A stretch of 64,000 bases of DNA from Paractinoplanes tereljensis (GCF_016862435.1 NZ_BOMY01000022.1:310001-374000); one strand, 5' to 3'. Positions 25,383-34,593 are shown, numbered from the stretch's first letter. Translations and numbers: made by a program. Notes: generated by a model not told the origin, from the letters alone.

Positions 25383-28300
25383 TCAGCCCAGCGAACGAAG
25401 GCGCGTGGCGACCTTCTCGGGTGTCGTGTCGCTGATCCACGAGCCCATCGCCGATTCCACCCCGGCCAGATACTTCAGCTTTCCGGGCGCTCGCAGAATC
25501 GAGAAAACCTGCAGGTGCAGGCGGAAAAGGTCGCGGTGGGTGCGACTCGGGGCCTGGAACACCCCGGAGATGTACGGCGTTTCGCGCACCCCCGGGAAGT
25601 ACCGGTCGAAGCGCCCGAGCACGTCCAGGTAGATCAGTGCCAGGTCGTCCCGCTCGGCCGAGGTGAGCGCCGGCAGGTCGGGCACGTCCCGGTGCGGCGC
25701 CAGGTGCACCTCGACCGGCCAGCGCGAGGCGGCCGGCACATACGCGATCCAGTGCGCCGACTCCACCACGATCCGGGTCCCGGCGAGCCGCTCGGCGTCG
25801 AGAATGTCGCGGAACAGGTTCCCGCCGGTGTGCGCCTCGGCCATCGCGATCATCCGGGCGGCCTTGGGCGGCACGAACGGGAACGCGTAGATCTGCCCGT
25901 GCGGATGCGGCAGCGTCACCCCGATCTCCCGGCCCCGGTTCTCGAACGGGAAGACGTACTCGACGTCGTCGCGCGAGCCGAGGTCGGCGGTCCTGTCCGC
26001 CCAGGCTTCGATGACGGTGCGGGCCCGGTGCGGGCCCAGGCCGCCGAACGACCCCTTCGGGGCCGAGGAGAAGCAGACCACTTCGGTACGCCCAGCAGCC
26101 GGCCGAACCGGCCACAGCGAACTGTCGTCCAAGAGTTCTACATCGCCCGACACCCGTGGCGAGAACGACGGAAAACGGTTCTCGAACACCACGACGTCGT
26201 AGGAAGCTTCGGCGATCTCGGTGGGAAAGCCGCCCGGCGTACTCGGCGCGAGCGGGTCCTGATCGGCAGCGGGCAGGAAGGTCCGGTCGTTGCGGTGCGC
26301 CGCGATCGCGATCCACTCCCCGGTCAGCGGGTCGTACCGCATCTCCGGCCCGGGAGCGTCCGCGGCCGCCGGCAGCGCCCGCTGATCGACGGCCTCGCGA
26401 GCGACGAACGGCTCGGTGTCGTCGAAGTAGATGATCTCCCGCCCGTCGGCCATCAACCGCGAGGTGCGCCGCACCCGATGCGGCTCCCGCCAGACCGTCC
26501 GCCCCTCGACGGTGAGGGAGTCGATCGCGAGAAGCTGCCCGTCGGCGGCCGCAAGCCGGTCCCCCGCGTCCTCGGGCAGCGAGATGGTCGTCCCGACCGC
26601 GAGCGGCAGCAGGTGCAGCGTGACCTCGGACCCGTCCCGCACCCCGGCGTCCCGCAGGCTGACGACCCACTCCGACCCGTCCCAGAACCGGTCGGTGACC
26701 ACCCGCCCGTCGACCCGAAGCTGCCCGACGTCCCCGGCCCACCGCAGCCGCAGGTAGCCGTCGCTCCCCGCCGCCGCAGCCCAGTCCGGCAGCGCGACCC
26801 GGTAGACGGCCGCAAGCTCGTCGAAGACCTCAGCCGAGGGCGCCGACTGCCGCCCATCGAACTTCGCATAACCAACCGGAACAGCCCCACCGGCCGCCCG
26901 CACAAGCTCAACGCCAACCGCCACAGCCGCGGCCCCCGACGAACGCAAGGCCCCCAAACGTTCCTCCGACGAACGTTCGTCGCCCAAACGTTCGTCGCCC
27001 TTACGTTCGTCGGACGAACGTTCGTCGGACGAACGTTCGTCGCCCTTACGTTCGTGGCCCAAACGTTCGTGGCCCAAACGTTCGTGGGACGAACGTTCGT
27101 GGGACGAACGTTCGGTGGGCGATGCGCTTTCCAGCGGGAGGTTGCCGAACGCCTGGGCGGTGGGGTCGTAGACCCGGACGTCCGGGGCGGTGGACTCGAT
27201 GCGGCCGTCCGGGCCCCAGGTCAGCTCGCCCGACGACAGCAGCAGGCGGCGGGCCGGGCCGGCCTCGCAGACCCACAGATCGGCGGCGACGGCGGCGGGC
27301 AGGACCAGCAGGTCCAGCTCGCCGCCGTCAGGCCGGAGCCGGACCGGCGACAGGCCCGGCTCAACGGTGGCGGCTACGCCGCCGACCGAGTAGGTGACAT
27401 CGATGCCGGCCTCGGCGACCAGCACCAGCGTGGGCACCGCGCCCGGCAGCACGGTCAGCGCCGACGCGGTGGCCCAGTCCAGCCGCACGCCGCCGAGCGT
27501 GAGTGCCAACGGCCAGCGCGCCAGGGTGCCGACCGGAATGTCGATCGGTTCCGCCGGAAGAACAACTTCGGAGCCGGAGAGTTCTACCCGGAACCGCGCA
27601 CCGTTATAGAGCTCCAGCGGCACATGGGGCTGATGCCAGGCGATGAACAGGAAACCGCTCTCTCCATCGCTACGCACCGCCCAGCGCAGAGTTCTGGAAT
27701 CCTCGACGCCGGTGGGCCGCACCTCGGGCAGGCTGGACGGCATCTCCGCGAGCGAGGAACCGAACGCGGCCAGGAACGCGTGCTGCTGCCGGAGCAGGGC
27801 GTGGCTCCCGGCCAGCAACCCGGCCTCGCCGATCGGCGCACCGAAGTCGTAGCCGAGCGTCGGCAGGTCGTTCGGATAACCGGTGGCGTGCGACTCCTGC
27901 AGGCCGCCGGACGGGTTCGTTCCCCCGGCGTACATGTAGTAGCCCTGCCAGGCCGACCCATTGCCGATCTTGCAATGCGCGATGGTCGCGACGTCGAGGG
28001 CCGCCGGCCTCGGCCGGCGGTGATAGGCGGTGGCCATGCCACCGCCGAGTTCGCAGGTCGCCGGCGGGAAAAGATCGGAGGGGGTACGGGGATGAGCCGT
28101 GTCGGCCCGCATCCCCTGCAACTGCATCCGGCGTACGTCGGCACCGATCCCGGGGTCGTCCCAGACGTGCGAGAAGAAGTAGTGGTCGCGGAACGTCGGG
28201 TCCCACGGCGCGTCCGAGTCGACCCAGAATCCGTCACCGTAACCGCCGTAGAGCGGCAGCAACTCCTCGGCCGGCAGGTCGGCGCCACCCCACGCGGTGG

Positions 28301-28931
28301 CGGTCCACAGCGGCGCCGACATCCCGGCCTCGCGGGCCAGCCGCTTGAGCGTGAGCAGGTGCCCGGGCTGGTCGTACAGCTCGTTCTCGATCTGGATCCC
28401 GATCACCGGGCCGTCCGGGCCGCAGCGCCCATCAAGGGCAGCCCCGATCTGCCCGAACCACTCGCGGACCATCGCCAGGTAGCCGGGGTCGTCGGTGCGG
28501 TGCCGCACCGGCGCCTGCTGGACCCAGTCGGGGAAGCCGCCGTTGCGGGTCTCGCCGTGACACCACGGGCCGATCCGCAGGATGACGTCGAGGCCCTCGG
28601 CTACCGCCAGGTCGACGAACGCGGCCACGTCGAGATTGCCGTCGAAGCGCGGCGAATCCCGCTGTTCGACGTGGTGCAACCAGAAGACGTAGCTGGCCGC
28701 GACGGTGACGCCGCCGGCGCGCATCTGCCGCAGGCGCTGCCGCCAGCGGGCGCGCGGGATGCGGCTGTAGTGGATCTCCCCGGACACGGGAATGACCGGG
28801 ACGCCGTCGCGGGTGAGGTACCGGCTGGTCAGCGAGACCCCGAGGCGCGCGTCCTCGTCGTTGCTCATCCGGGGCCGGCGCAACGGCTGTGACCAGGGAT
28901 GGTGCCGAACGGCGAGGGGTTCGGTAGGCAC
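25383..28931 (-). CDS. Fused GH35 beta-galactosidase and galactose-1-phosphate uridylyltransferase
   Basis: One uninterrupted frame of 1182 codons encodes two enzymes. Residues ~35-820 are a GH35 beta-galactosidase: GEIHYSRIPRARW, RIGPWCHGETRNGGFPDW and GIQIENELYDQPG (acid/base Glu), followed by beta domains. Residues ~827-1182 are a full-length GalT (MADGREIIYFDD, DPLTGEWIAIAAHR, VFENRFPSF, active-site HPHGQIYAF). The usual GalT zinc motif CPLCPS is DPLAPS, so both cysteines are gone. A charged 15-bp repeat lies at residues ~605-659. The GTG at 28931 follows GAGGAG. No signal peptide, hence cytosolic. It is the first gene of the minus arm of a divergent galactan regulon. An internal GalT start at 26453 cannot be excluded, but it has no ribosome site. 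Confidence 0.88.
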   Translation of the reverse strand: MPTEPLAVRHHPWSQPLRRPRMSNDEDARLGVSLTSRYLTRDGVPVIPVSGEIHYSRIPRARWRQRLRQMRAGGVTVAASYVFWLHHVEQRDSPRFDGNLDVAAFVDLAVAEGLDVILRIGPWCHGETRNGGFPDWVQQAPVRHRTDDPGYLAMVREWFGQIGAALDGRCGPDGPVIGIQIENELYDQPGHLLTLKRLAREAGMSAPLWTATAWGGADLPAEELLPLYGGYGDGFWVDSDAPWDPTFRDHYFFSHVWDDPGIGADVRRMQLQGMRADTAHPRTPSDLFPPATCELGGGMATAYHRRPRPAALDVATIAHCKIGNGSAWQGYYMYAGGTNPSGGLQESHATGYPNDLPTLGYDFGAPIGEAGLLAGSHALLRQQHAFLAAFGSSLAEMPSSLPEVRPTGVEDSRTLRWAVRSDGESGFLFIAWHQPHVPLELYNGARFRVELSGSEVVLPAEPIDIPVGTLARWPLALTLGGVRLDWATASALTVLPGAVPTLVLVAEAGIDVTYSVGGVAATVEPGLSPVRLRPDGGELDLLVLPAAVAADLWVCEAGPARRLLLSSGELTWGPDGRIESTAPDVRVYDPTAQAFGNLPLESASPTERSSHERSSHERLGHERLGHERKGDERSSDERSSDERKGDERLGDERSSEERLGALRSSGAAAVAVGVELVRAAGGAVPVGYAKFDGRQSAPSAEVFDELAAVYRVALPDWAAAAGSDGYLRLRWAGDVGQLRVDGRVVTDRFWDGSEWVVSLRDAGVRDGSEVTLHLLPLAVGTTISLPEDAGDRLAAADGQLLAIDSLTVEGRTVWREPHRVRRTSRLMADGREIIYFDDTEPFVAREAVDQRALPAAADAPGPEMRYDPLTGEWIAIAAHRNDRTFLPAADQDPLAPSTPGGFPTEIAEASYDVVVFENRFPSFSPRVSGDVELLDDSSLWPVRPAAGRTEVVCFSSAPKGSFGGLGPHRARTVIEAWADRTADLGSRDDVEYVFPFENRGREIGVTLPHPHGQIYAFPFVPPKAARMIAMAEAHTGGNLFRDILDAERLAGTRIVVESAHWIAYVPAASRWPVEVHLAPHRDVPDLPALTSAERDDLALIYLDVLGRFDRYFPGVRETPYISGVFQAPSRTHRDLFRLHLQVFSILRAPGKLKYLAGVESAMGSWISDTTPEKVATRLRSLG
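26956..27116 (-). repeat. 15-bp tandem repeat inside the GH35-GalT gene
   Basis: Eleven units of exactly 15 bp, each carrying ACGTTC(G/C) at the same phase; variants alternate between ...TCGCCCAA and ...TCGGACGA. Being a multiple of three it stays in frame and encodes five-residue units E-R-(S/L/K)-(S/G)-(H/D/E). Several units include the palindrome ACGAACGTTCGT. Confidence 0.9.
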
Positions 28932-28980
28932 GGGTGACTCCTCTGCGACGAACGGTGTGGCAAACAAAACCGGGCCGGAC

Positions 28981-28994
28981 TGTAACCGGTCACA
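28981..28994. promoter_or_regulatory. LacI-type operator 1 of the galactan regulon
   Basis: TGTAACCGGTCACA, a near-perfect palindrome centred on ACCGGT. It lies just downstream of the predicted fusion-gene promoter and is identical to operator 2 over 19 bp, AC and GGT flanks included. Confidence 0.8.
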
Positions 28995-29011
28995 GGTTCA
29001 GGTCTCCGCAC

Positions 29012-29040
29012 GATACAGCGTTTTAACCGGCTGGACGCAA
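29012..29040 (-). promoter_or_regulatory. Promoter of the GH35-GalT gene
   Basis: On the minus strand, -35 TTGCGT (29040-29035), 17-bp spacer, -10 TGTATC (29017-29012). Operator 1 would then sit at about +11 to +24. Confidence 0.55.
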
Positions 29041-29044
29041 GCAC

Positions 29045-29074
29045 TTGACAATCCCGTAAACGAGCAGCACTGTA
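29045..29074 (+). promoter_or_regulatory. Promoter of the sugar importer operon
   Basis: Perfect -35 TTGACA (29045-29050). At 17-19 bp spacing the -10 (ACTGTA or CTGTAA) overlaps operator 2, so a bound repressor would block RNA polymerase directly. Confidence 0.55.
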
Positions 29075-29084
29075 ACCGGTCACA
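29071..29084. promoter_or_regulatory. LacI-type operator 2 of the galactan regulon
   Basis: TGTAACCGGTCACA, same sequence and orientation as operator 1, exactly 90 bp away. It overlaps the -10 region of the importer operon, whose fourth gene is a LacI regulator. Confidence 0.8.
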
Positions 29085-29163
29085 GGTCCTGTTCGGTGAC
29101 GCACGTCTCCCCCGGCAGCGACCGCGGCCGCGCCCACCGTGGCCCGCCGATCGAGGAGGATCG

Positions 29164-30471
29164 ATGAAGAAGACATTCGCAGGCGTTCTCGCCGCCGCCC
29201 TTTTGATGACCGGTGCCTGTTCCAGCTCCGACGACAGCGACAGTGGCACCACCGCCACCAAGCCCGGCGAGAAGGTCGAACTGACCTACTGGACCTGGGC
29301 TCCGAACATGGACAAGGTCGTCGAGGGCTGGAACACCGCCCACCCCGACATCCACGTCACCGTCAACAAGCAGGACGGCGGCGACCCCGCCGTCACCAAG
29401 CTGCTCACCGCGATCAAGGCCGGCAGCGGCGCCCCCGACGTCATGCAGGCCGAGTACCAGAAGGTGCCCACCCTGGTCTCGGCCAACGCGCTCGCCGACA
29501 TCTCCAAGGAGGCCGGCAGCCTGAAGGCGAAGTTCCCGGAGTCGGCCTGGAACGCCGTCACCCTGGGCGGCGAGGCGCTCTACGGCGTCCCGCAGGACTC
29601 CGGCCCGATGCTGTTCTACTACCGCACGGACGTCTTCACCAAGCTCGGGCTCGAGGCCCCGAAGACCTGGGACGACTACGCGGCGGCCGCTCGTAAGATC
29701 CACACGGCCAACAAGAAGCAGTACCTGGGCACCTTCTCGGCCAACGACCCGGGCTGGTTCGCCGGCCTCTCCCAGCAGGCCGGTGCCTCCTGGTGGGGCA
29801 TCAACGGCGACACCTGGTCGGTCGCGATCAACGACGCCAACACCCAGAAGGTCGCCACCTACTGGGGTGGCCTGGTCCAGGAGGGTGTCGTCGACAACAA
29901 GCCGATGTACACCCCGGAGTGGAACGCCGCCCTCAACGACGGCACCCAGGTCGGCTGGCTCAGCTCGGTGTGGGGTCCCGGCGTCCTGGAGGGCAACGCG
30001 GCCAGCACCAAGGGCAAGTGGAAGGCCGCCCTGCTCCCGCAGTGGGACGCGGCGGCGCCGGCCAACGGCAACTGGGGCGGCTCGGCCACCAGCGTCACCA
30101 CCCAGAGCAAGCACAAGGAGCAGGCCGCGCAGTTCATCGCCTGGCTCAACACCGACCCGGCCGGCATCAAGGCCCTGGCCGGCACCGCCAACGTCTACCC
30201 GGCCAGCGTCGACTCCGCCGCCGCACTGACCGAGCCGCCGGCGTTCCTGTCGAACCAGCCCGACTTCTACACGATCGCGGCCGAGGCCGCCAAGATCACC
30301 AAGCCGTTCACGTACGGGCCGAACGTCAACGTGGCGTACTCCGCCTACAACGACGCCTTCGGTAAGGCGGCTGCCTCGAAGAAGTCCGCCGACTTCCCGG
30401 CCGCGCTGACCACGATGCAGACGACCACGGTCGACGACATGAAGAACACCGGCTTCAAGGTCGCCGGCTGA
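29164..30471 (+). CDS. Sugar ABC importer substrate-binding lipoprotein
   Basis: Extracellular binding protein of 435 residues with lipobox TGACS and a type 1 extracellular fold (family SBP_bac_1): LTYWTWAPNMDKVVEGWNTAHPDI, then GVPQDSGPMLFYYRTDVF. The ATG at 29164 follows GAGGAGG. Context (GH53 galactanase and GH35-GalT under the same operators) points to galacto-oligosaccharides as ligand; that is inference. No ATPase gene is in the operon, so a shared MsiK-type ATPase probably energises the importer, as is common in actinobacteria. Confidence 0.92.
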   Translation: MKKTFAGVLAAALLMTGACSSSDDSDSGTTATKPGEKVELTYWTWAPNMDKVVEGWNTAHPDIHVTVNKQDGGDPAVTKLLTAIKAGSGAPDVMQAEYQKVPTLVSANALADISKEAGSLKAKFPESAWNAVTLGGEALYGVPQDSGPMLFYYRTDVFTKLGLEAPKTWDDYAAAARKIHTANKKQYLGTFSANDPGWFAGLSQQAGASWWGINGDTWSVAINDANTQKVATYWGGLVQEGVVDNKPMYTPEWNAALNDGTQVGWLSSVWGPGVLEGNAASTKGKWKAALLPQWDAAAPANGNWGGSATSVTTQSKHKEQAAQFIAWLNTDPAGIKALAGTANVYPASVDSAAALTEPPAFLSNQPDFYTIAAEAAKITKPFTYGPNVNVAYSAYNDAFGKAAASKKSADFPAALTTMQTTTVDDMKNTGFKVAG

Positions 30472-30482
30472 CGCACCCCTGA

Positions 30483-30508
30483 TGCGGCGCGGCGAGAGCC
30501 GCGCCGCA
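30483..30508 (+). other. Intercistronic mRNA hairpin between binding protein and permease
   Basis: Perfect 11-bp stem TGCGGCGCGGC / GCCGCGCCGCA with a GAGA loop, 11 bp after the binding-protein stop. Such hairpins raise binding-protein levels relative to permeases by partial termination or 3'-end protection. It also argues against the ATG at 30482 as permease start. Confidence 0.65.
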
Positions 30509-30532
30509 CACAGCTCGAGAAAGGTGTCGGCC

Positions 30533-31480
30533 GTGACGGCACTCCCCACCGAAACACGTACGCCGCGGACGGCTACCCGCCGCGGCCGGCGCGCCGGGGC
30601 GCCGTACTCATTCCTCGCGCCGGCACTGATCCTGTTCGTGGCGTTCTTCGCCGCCCCCATCGGCTACGCCGCCTACCTGAGCCTGCGCCGGGTCAAGGTC
30701 AGCGGACTCGGCCTCGGCGCCGGGGCCCGCACCGAGGTGTGGGCCGGGATGAGCAACTACGCCCGCTCGCTGACCGACCCGGACTTCCTGCCCAGCGTCT
30801 ACCGGATCGGCGCGTACGGCCTGATCGTGGTCCCCACCATGCTCGGTCTCGCGCTGCTGATGGCCCTGCTGCTGGACGCCGGCCGCACCCGGGTCGGCAC
30901 CTTTTCCAGAACGGCGATCTTCCTGCCGTACGCCGTACCCGCCGTGGTTGGCTCTTTGCTCTGGGGTTTTCTCTATCTTCCCCGGGTCAGCCCGTTCACC
31001 GACGTCGTGCAGCTGTTCGGCGTCGAGCCGCCGGACGTCCTGACCGGCTCCTGGGTGCTGTGGGCGGTCGCCAACATCGCGGTCTGGGGCGGCACCGGCT
31101 TCAACATGATCGTCATCTACACCGCGCTGCGGGCCATCCCGACCGACCTGTTCGAGGCGGCCCGGCTGGACGGCGCGACCGACAAGCAGATCGCCTGGCG
31201 CATCAAGATCCCGATCGTGCTGCCCAGCCTGATCATGACGTTCGTCTTCTCGCTCATCGCGACGCTGCAGGTCTTCGCCGAGCCGATGACGCTCAAGCCG
31301 CTGAGCAACACCATCTCCAGCACCTGGACGCCGCTGATGAAGGTCTACCGGGACGCCTTCGTCCGTAACGACATCTACTCCGCCGCCGCCACCTCGGTGG
31401 TCATCGCGGTCGCCACCTTCGCCGTGTCCTTCGGGTTCCTCAAGCTCGTCGGGAACCGGGCCTTCAACCAGGAGGACTGA
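30533..31480 (+). CDS. Sugar ABC importer permease, MalF/UgpA-like
   Basis: Permease of 315 residues with six membrane segments after a basic N-terminal tail. The EAA loop reads LFEAARLDGATDKQIAWRIKIPIVLPSL. The GTG at 30533 is preferred: AAAGG stands eight bases upstream and an earlier ATG at 30482 would begin inside a strong hairpin. Pairs with the next gene to form the membrane channel. Confidence 0.9.
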   Translation: MTALPTETRTPRTATRRGRRAGAPYSFLAPALILFVAFFAAPIGYAAYLSLRRVKVSGLGLGAGARTEVWAGMSNYARSLTDPDFLPSVYRIGAYGLIVVPTMLGLALLMALLLDAGRTRVGTFSRTAIFLPYAVPAVVGSLLWGFLYLPRVSPFTDVVQLFGVEPPDVLTGSWVLWAVANIAVWGGTGFNMIVIYTALRAIPTDLFEAARLDGATDKQIAWRIKIPIVLPSLIMTFVFSLIATLQVFAEPMTLKPLSNTISSTWTPLMKVYRDAFVRNDIYSAAATSVVIAVATFAVSFGFLKLVGNRAFNQED

Positions 31481-31482
31481 TC

Positions 31483-32385
31483 ATGACCGTCTCGACCGTC
31501 ATCCCGGCGGCCCCGATCTCGACCGCCGCCCCCTCCGGAAAACGGCGTATCGGCAACCGCAAGAACAGCACCCTGGCGACAGTTCTACTACTGCTCGGCG
31601 CGGTGTACTGCCTGTTCCCGGTGCTCTGGGTGCTGATCGCCTCGACCAAGAGCTCGGGTGAGCTGTTCTCGACGTTCACCCTGGCGCCCAGCACCCACCT
31701 GTTCGACAACATCGGCGACCTGTTCGCCTACCGGGACGGGCTGTACTGGCGCTGGATGGCCAACACCGCCCTGTACGCCGGGGTCGGTGCGGCCGTCTCC
31801 ACCCTGGTCTCGGCGATGTCCGGCTTCGCCCTCGCGAAGTACGACTTCCCCGGCAAGAAGTTCGTGTTCAACGTGATCCTGGCCGGCGTGCTGGTGCCGG
31901 GCGTCATCCTGGCCATCCCGCAATATCTACTGCTGGCCAAGATCGGGCTGACCAACACGTACTGGTCGGTGCTGCTGCCCAGCATGATCTCCCCGTACGG
32001 CATCTATCTGTCCCGGATCTTCGCGGCCGCGACCGTTCCGACCGAGGTCCTGGAGGCGGCCCGGATCGACGGCGCCGGCGACTGGCGCACGTTCGGCCGG
32101 GTGGTGCTGCCGATGATGAAGTCCGGCCTGGTCACGGTGTTCCTGTTCCAGTTCGTGGCGATCTGGAACAACTTCATGCTGCCGTACATCATGCTCGGCG
32201 ACGACCACTTGTATCCGCTCACGGTCGGCCTGTCCGGCCTGCTCAACCAGGGTGCAAACCAGCCGTCGATGTACATCACGGTGGTCACCGGGGCGCTGAT
32301 CTCGATCATCCCGCTGGTGGTGCTCTTCCTCAGCCTGCAACGGTACTGGCGAGTGGATCTCGGCGCGGGCGCGGTGAAGGCCTGA
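31483..32385 (+). CDS. Sugar ABC importer permease, MalG/UgpE-like
   Basis: Permease of 300 residues with six predicted helices and EAA loop VLEAARIDGAGDWRTFGRVVLPMM. It starts 2 bp after the other permease and its stop overlaps the start of the LacI gene by one base, showing that regulator and importer are one operon. Confidence 0.92.
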   Translation: MTVSTVIPAAPISTAAPSGKRRIGNRKNSTLATVLLLLGAVYCLFPVLWVLIASTKSSGELFSTFTLAPSTHLFDNIGDLFAYRDGLYWRWMANTALYAGVGAAVSTLVSAMSGFALAKYDFPGKKFVFNVILAGVLVPGVILAIPQYLLLAKIGLTNTYWSVLLPSMISPYGIYLSRIFAAATVPTEVLEAARIDGAGDWRTFGRVVLPMMKSGLVTVFLFQFVAIWNNFMLPYIMLGDDHLYPLTVGLSGLLNQGANQPSMYITVVTGALISIIPLVVLFLSLQRYWRVDLGAGAVKA

Positions 32386-33422
32386 TGTCGCAGTCTATAG
32401 TCCCGAACGTGCGAAAGCGGCCCACCATCCGCGACGTGGCGCGGGAGGCCGGGGTCTCCTACGCGACCGTCTCCCGGGTGCTCAACGGCCGGGAATGGGT
32501 CAGTCCCGAGGCCGTCCGAGTGGTGCGGGAAGCCATTGCCCGGACCGGTTACACGGCGAACCCGCACGCCCGCTCGCTGGCCACCGGCAAGTCCGGGTCG
32601 ATCGCGTTCCTGCTCACCGAGCCGCAGCACCTGCTGTTCGAGGACCCCAACTTCTCGGTGCTGCTGCGCGGCGTGGCCCAGGCACTCTCCGACCGCGAGC
32701 TGACGCTGATCCTGATGATCGCGTCGACCCCCGAGGAGCGGAACCGCACCACCGCCTACCTGTCCGGCGGGCACGTCGACGGCGTGCTGCTGGTGTCGCC
32801 GCACTCCGGCGACCCGCTGCTGTCCCACCTGGTGCAGGCCGAGGTGCCGATCGTGGCGTGCGGCCGGGTCCTCGGTTACGAGCAGCAGATCAGCTCGGTG
32901 ATGGCCGACGACCGCTCCGGCGGCCGCTCGGCCGTCGAGCACCTGATCGCCATGGGCTGCACCAAGATCGCCACGATCACCGGCCCGCAGGACACCGCCG
33001 GTGGCGTCGACCGCCTGCAGGGCTACACCGACGCCCTGCTCGCGCACGGCATCCCGGTCGAGCCGGCCCGGATCGTGCACGGCGACTGGGGCCGGGCCAG
33101 CGGCGCCACCGCCGCCCGGCAGCTCCTCGACCAGGACCCCGAGCTGGACGCGGTGTTCGCCGCCTCGGACGCGATGGCCGCCGGCGCACTGCCGGTGCTG
33201 CGCGAAGCCGGCCGCTCGGTGCCGGGCGACGTGCGGGTGGTCGGCTTCGACGACTCGGGTCTCGCGGCCACGCTGGATCCCTCGCTCACCACGGTCCGGC
33301 ATCCCCTGGACCGGATCAGCGAAGAGATGGTCCGTCTCCTCACGGACGTCATCAACGGGCGTACGCCTCTCTCGATCACCGTGCCCACCACCCTGGTGAT
33401 CCGGGACTCGTCGCCCGCCTGA
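32385..33422 (+). CDS. LacI-family regulator of the galactan regulon
   Basis: Repressor of 345 residues. HTH and hinge: PTIRDVAREAGVSYATVSRVLNG; then a sugar-binding-type effector domain (SIAFLLTEPQHLLFEDPNF, ending VPTTLVIRDSS). It is translated from within the importer operon, which would give autoregulation through the two TGTAACCGGTCACA operators upstream. The inducer is probably galactose or a galacto-oligosaccharide (inference). Confidence 0.92.
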   Translation: MSQSIVPNVRKRPTIRDVAREAGVSYATVSRVLNGREWVSPEAVRVVREAIARTGYTANPHARSLATGKSGSIAFLLTEPQHLLFEDPNFSVLLRGVAQALSDRELTLILMIASTPEERNRTTAYLSGGHVDGVLLVSPHSGDPLLSHLVQAEVPIVACGRVLGYEQQISSVMADDRSGGRSAVEHLIAMGCTKIATITGPQDTAGGVDRLQGYTDALLAHGIPVEPARIVHGDWGRASGATAARQLLDQDPELDAVFAASDAMAAGALPVLREAGRSVPGDVRVVGFDDSGLAATLDPSLTTVRHPLDRISEEMVRLLTDVINGRTPLSITVPTTLVIRDSSPA

Positions 33423-33425
33423 GTT

Positions 33426-33450
33426 CCCGGCGGAGCCACCGACCGCCGGG
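33426..33450 (+). terminator. Hairpin between the regulator and the galactanase gene
   Basis: 8-bp perfect stem CCCGGCGG / CCGCCGGG, 9-nt loop, followed by TTCCCCCC. It starts 4 bp after the LacI stop and may only reduce, not stop, transcription into the galactanase. Confidence 0.5.
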
Positions 33451-33481
33451 TTCCCCCCGTTTCTTCCATCGAAGGAGCGTC

Positions 33482-34585
33482 ATGAAACCGTCCCTCAGAG
33501 TCGTGGCAGCAGCGCTCGTCCTCGCGCTTCCGCTCGCGCTCGCCACCCCCGCCCACGCGGCGAACACCCTCACCATGCTCGGTGCGGACGTGTCCTCGCT
33601 GCAGCGCAGTCTCGACCTCGGCGCGAAGTACTACAACAAGGCCGGAACAGCCGCCGACCCGTACGACATCCTCAAAGCGGCCGGCGCCAACTACATGCGG
33701 CTGCGCATCTGGAACAACCCGGCCAGCGGCTACAACAACAAGGCCAAAGTTCTGCAACAGGCGAAGGCGATCAAGGCCAAGGGCCTGAAGCTGCTGATCG
33801 ACTTCCACTACTCCGACACCTGGGCCGACCCCGGCAAGCAGTATCCCCCCGCGGCCTGGTCCTCCCACTCGCTGTCGCAGCTGGGCACGGATGTCTACAA
33901 CTACACGTACGACGTGTGCACCGCGCTGAAGGCACAGGGCACCACGCCGGACAGCGTGCAGATCGGCAACGAGATCAACGTCGGCATGCTGTGGCCCAAG
34001 GGCCAGGTGACAAGCAGCAACTTCGCGCCGCTGGCCGGCCTGCTCAAGCAGGGCTACAACGCCACGAAGGCCTGCAACAGCTCGACCCAGGTGTGGATCC
34101 ACACGGCCGACGCGGACAGCGACGCGAACGCCCGCTGGTTCTACGACGGCATCAAGGCCCAGGGCGTGGTCTGGGACGTGACCGCCCTGTCCTACTACTG
34201 CATGTGGCACGGCACGCTGGCGAACCTCTACAACGTCATCGCCGACGTGAAGTCCCGCTACGGCAAGCCGGTGGTGATCGCCGAGACGGCGTACCAGTTC
34301 ACCACCGCAAACGCCGACAGCCAGTCCAACTCGATACCCGGCACCGTCCTCTGCGACGGCCAGCCGGCAAGTTGGGCCGGCCAGGCGACCCAGTTCACCT
34401 ACGTGCAGAACACCGCACGCAACGCCGGCGCGGTTGGCGTCTTCTACTGGGAGCCCACCTGGTACGCGATCAGCGGCAACGGCTGGGACCCCGCCAACAT
34501 CAACGGTACGGGCGACGGCTGGGACAACATGGCCACCTTCGACTGGACCGGCCACGTGAACCCGAACCTGGTCTGGACTCCTTAA
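33482..34585 (+). CDS. Secreted arabinogalactan endo-beta-1,4-galactanase, GH53
   Basis: Hydrolyses beta-1,4-galactan outside the cell to galacto-oligosaccharides. The 367-residue protein has a signal peptide cleaved near AHAAN, then a GH53 barrel: NYMRLRIWNNP, LKLLIDFHYSDTWADPGKQ, acid/base Glu in IGNEINVGMLWP, and nucleophile Glu in IAETAYQ. The ATG follows AAGGAG. It lies 60 bp after the LacI gene with only a weak hairpin between and closes the operon. Its product would be imported and split by the GH35-GalT protein. Confidence 0.93.
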   Translation: MKPSLRVVAAALVLALPLALATPAHAANTLTMLGADVSSLQRSLDLGAKYYNKAGTAADPYDILKAAGANYMRLRIWNNPASGYNNKAKVLQQAKAIKAKGLKLLIDFHYSDTWADPGKQYPPAAWSSHSLSQLGTDVYNYTYDVCTALKAQGTTPDSVQIGNEINVGMLWPKGQVTSSNFAPLAGLLKQGYNATKACNSSTQVWIHTADADSDANARWFYDGIKAQGVVWDVTALSYYCMWHGTLANLYNVIADVKSRYGKPVVIAETAYQFTTANADSQSNSIPGTVLCDGQPASWAGQATQFTYVQNTARNAGAVGVFYWEPTWYAISGNGWDPANINGTGDGWDNMATFDWTGHVNPNLVWTP

Positions 34586-34593
34586 ACCCAGGA

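Noticed and set aside
26956..27116. CRISPR-like array
   Set aside because: Period is 15 bp with no unique spacers, and it lies in frame within a coding gene.
30482..30532. Earlier ATG start for the MalF-like permease
   Set aside because: It would place a strong 11-bp hairpin at the very start of the gene and has no ribosome site; the GTG at 30533 has AAAGG upstream.
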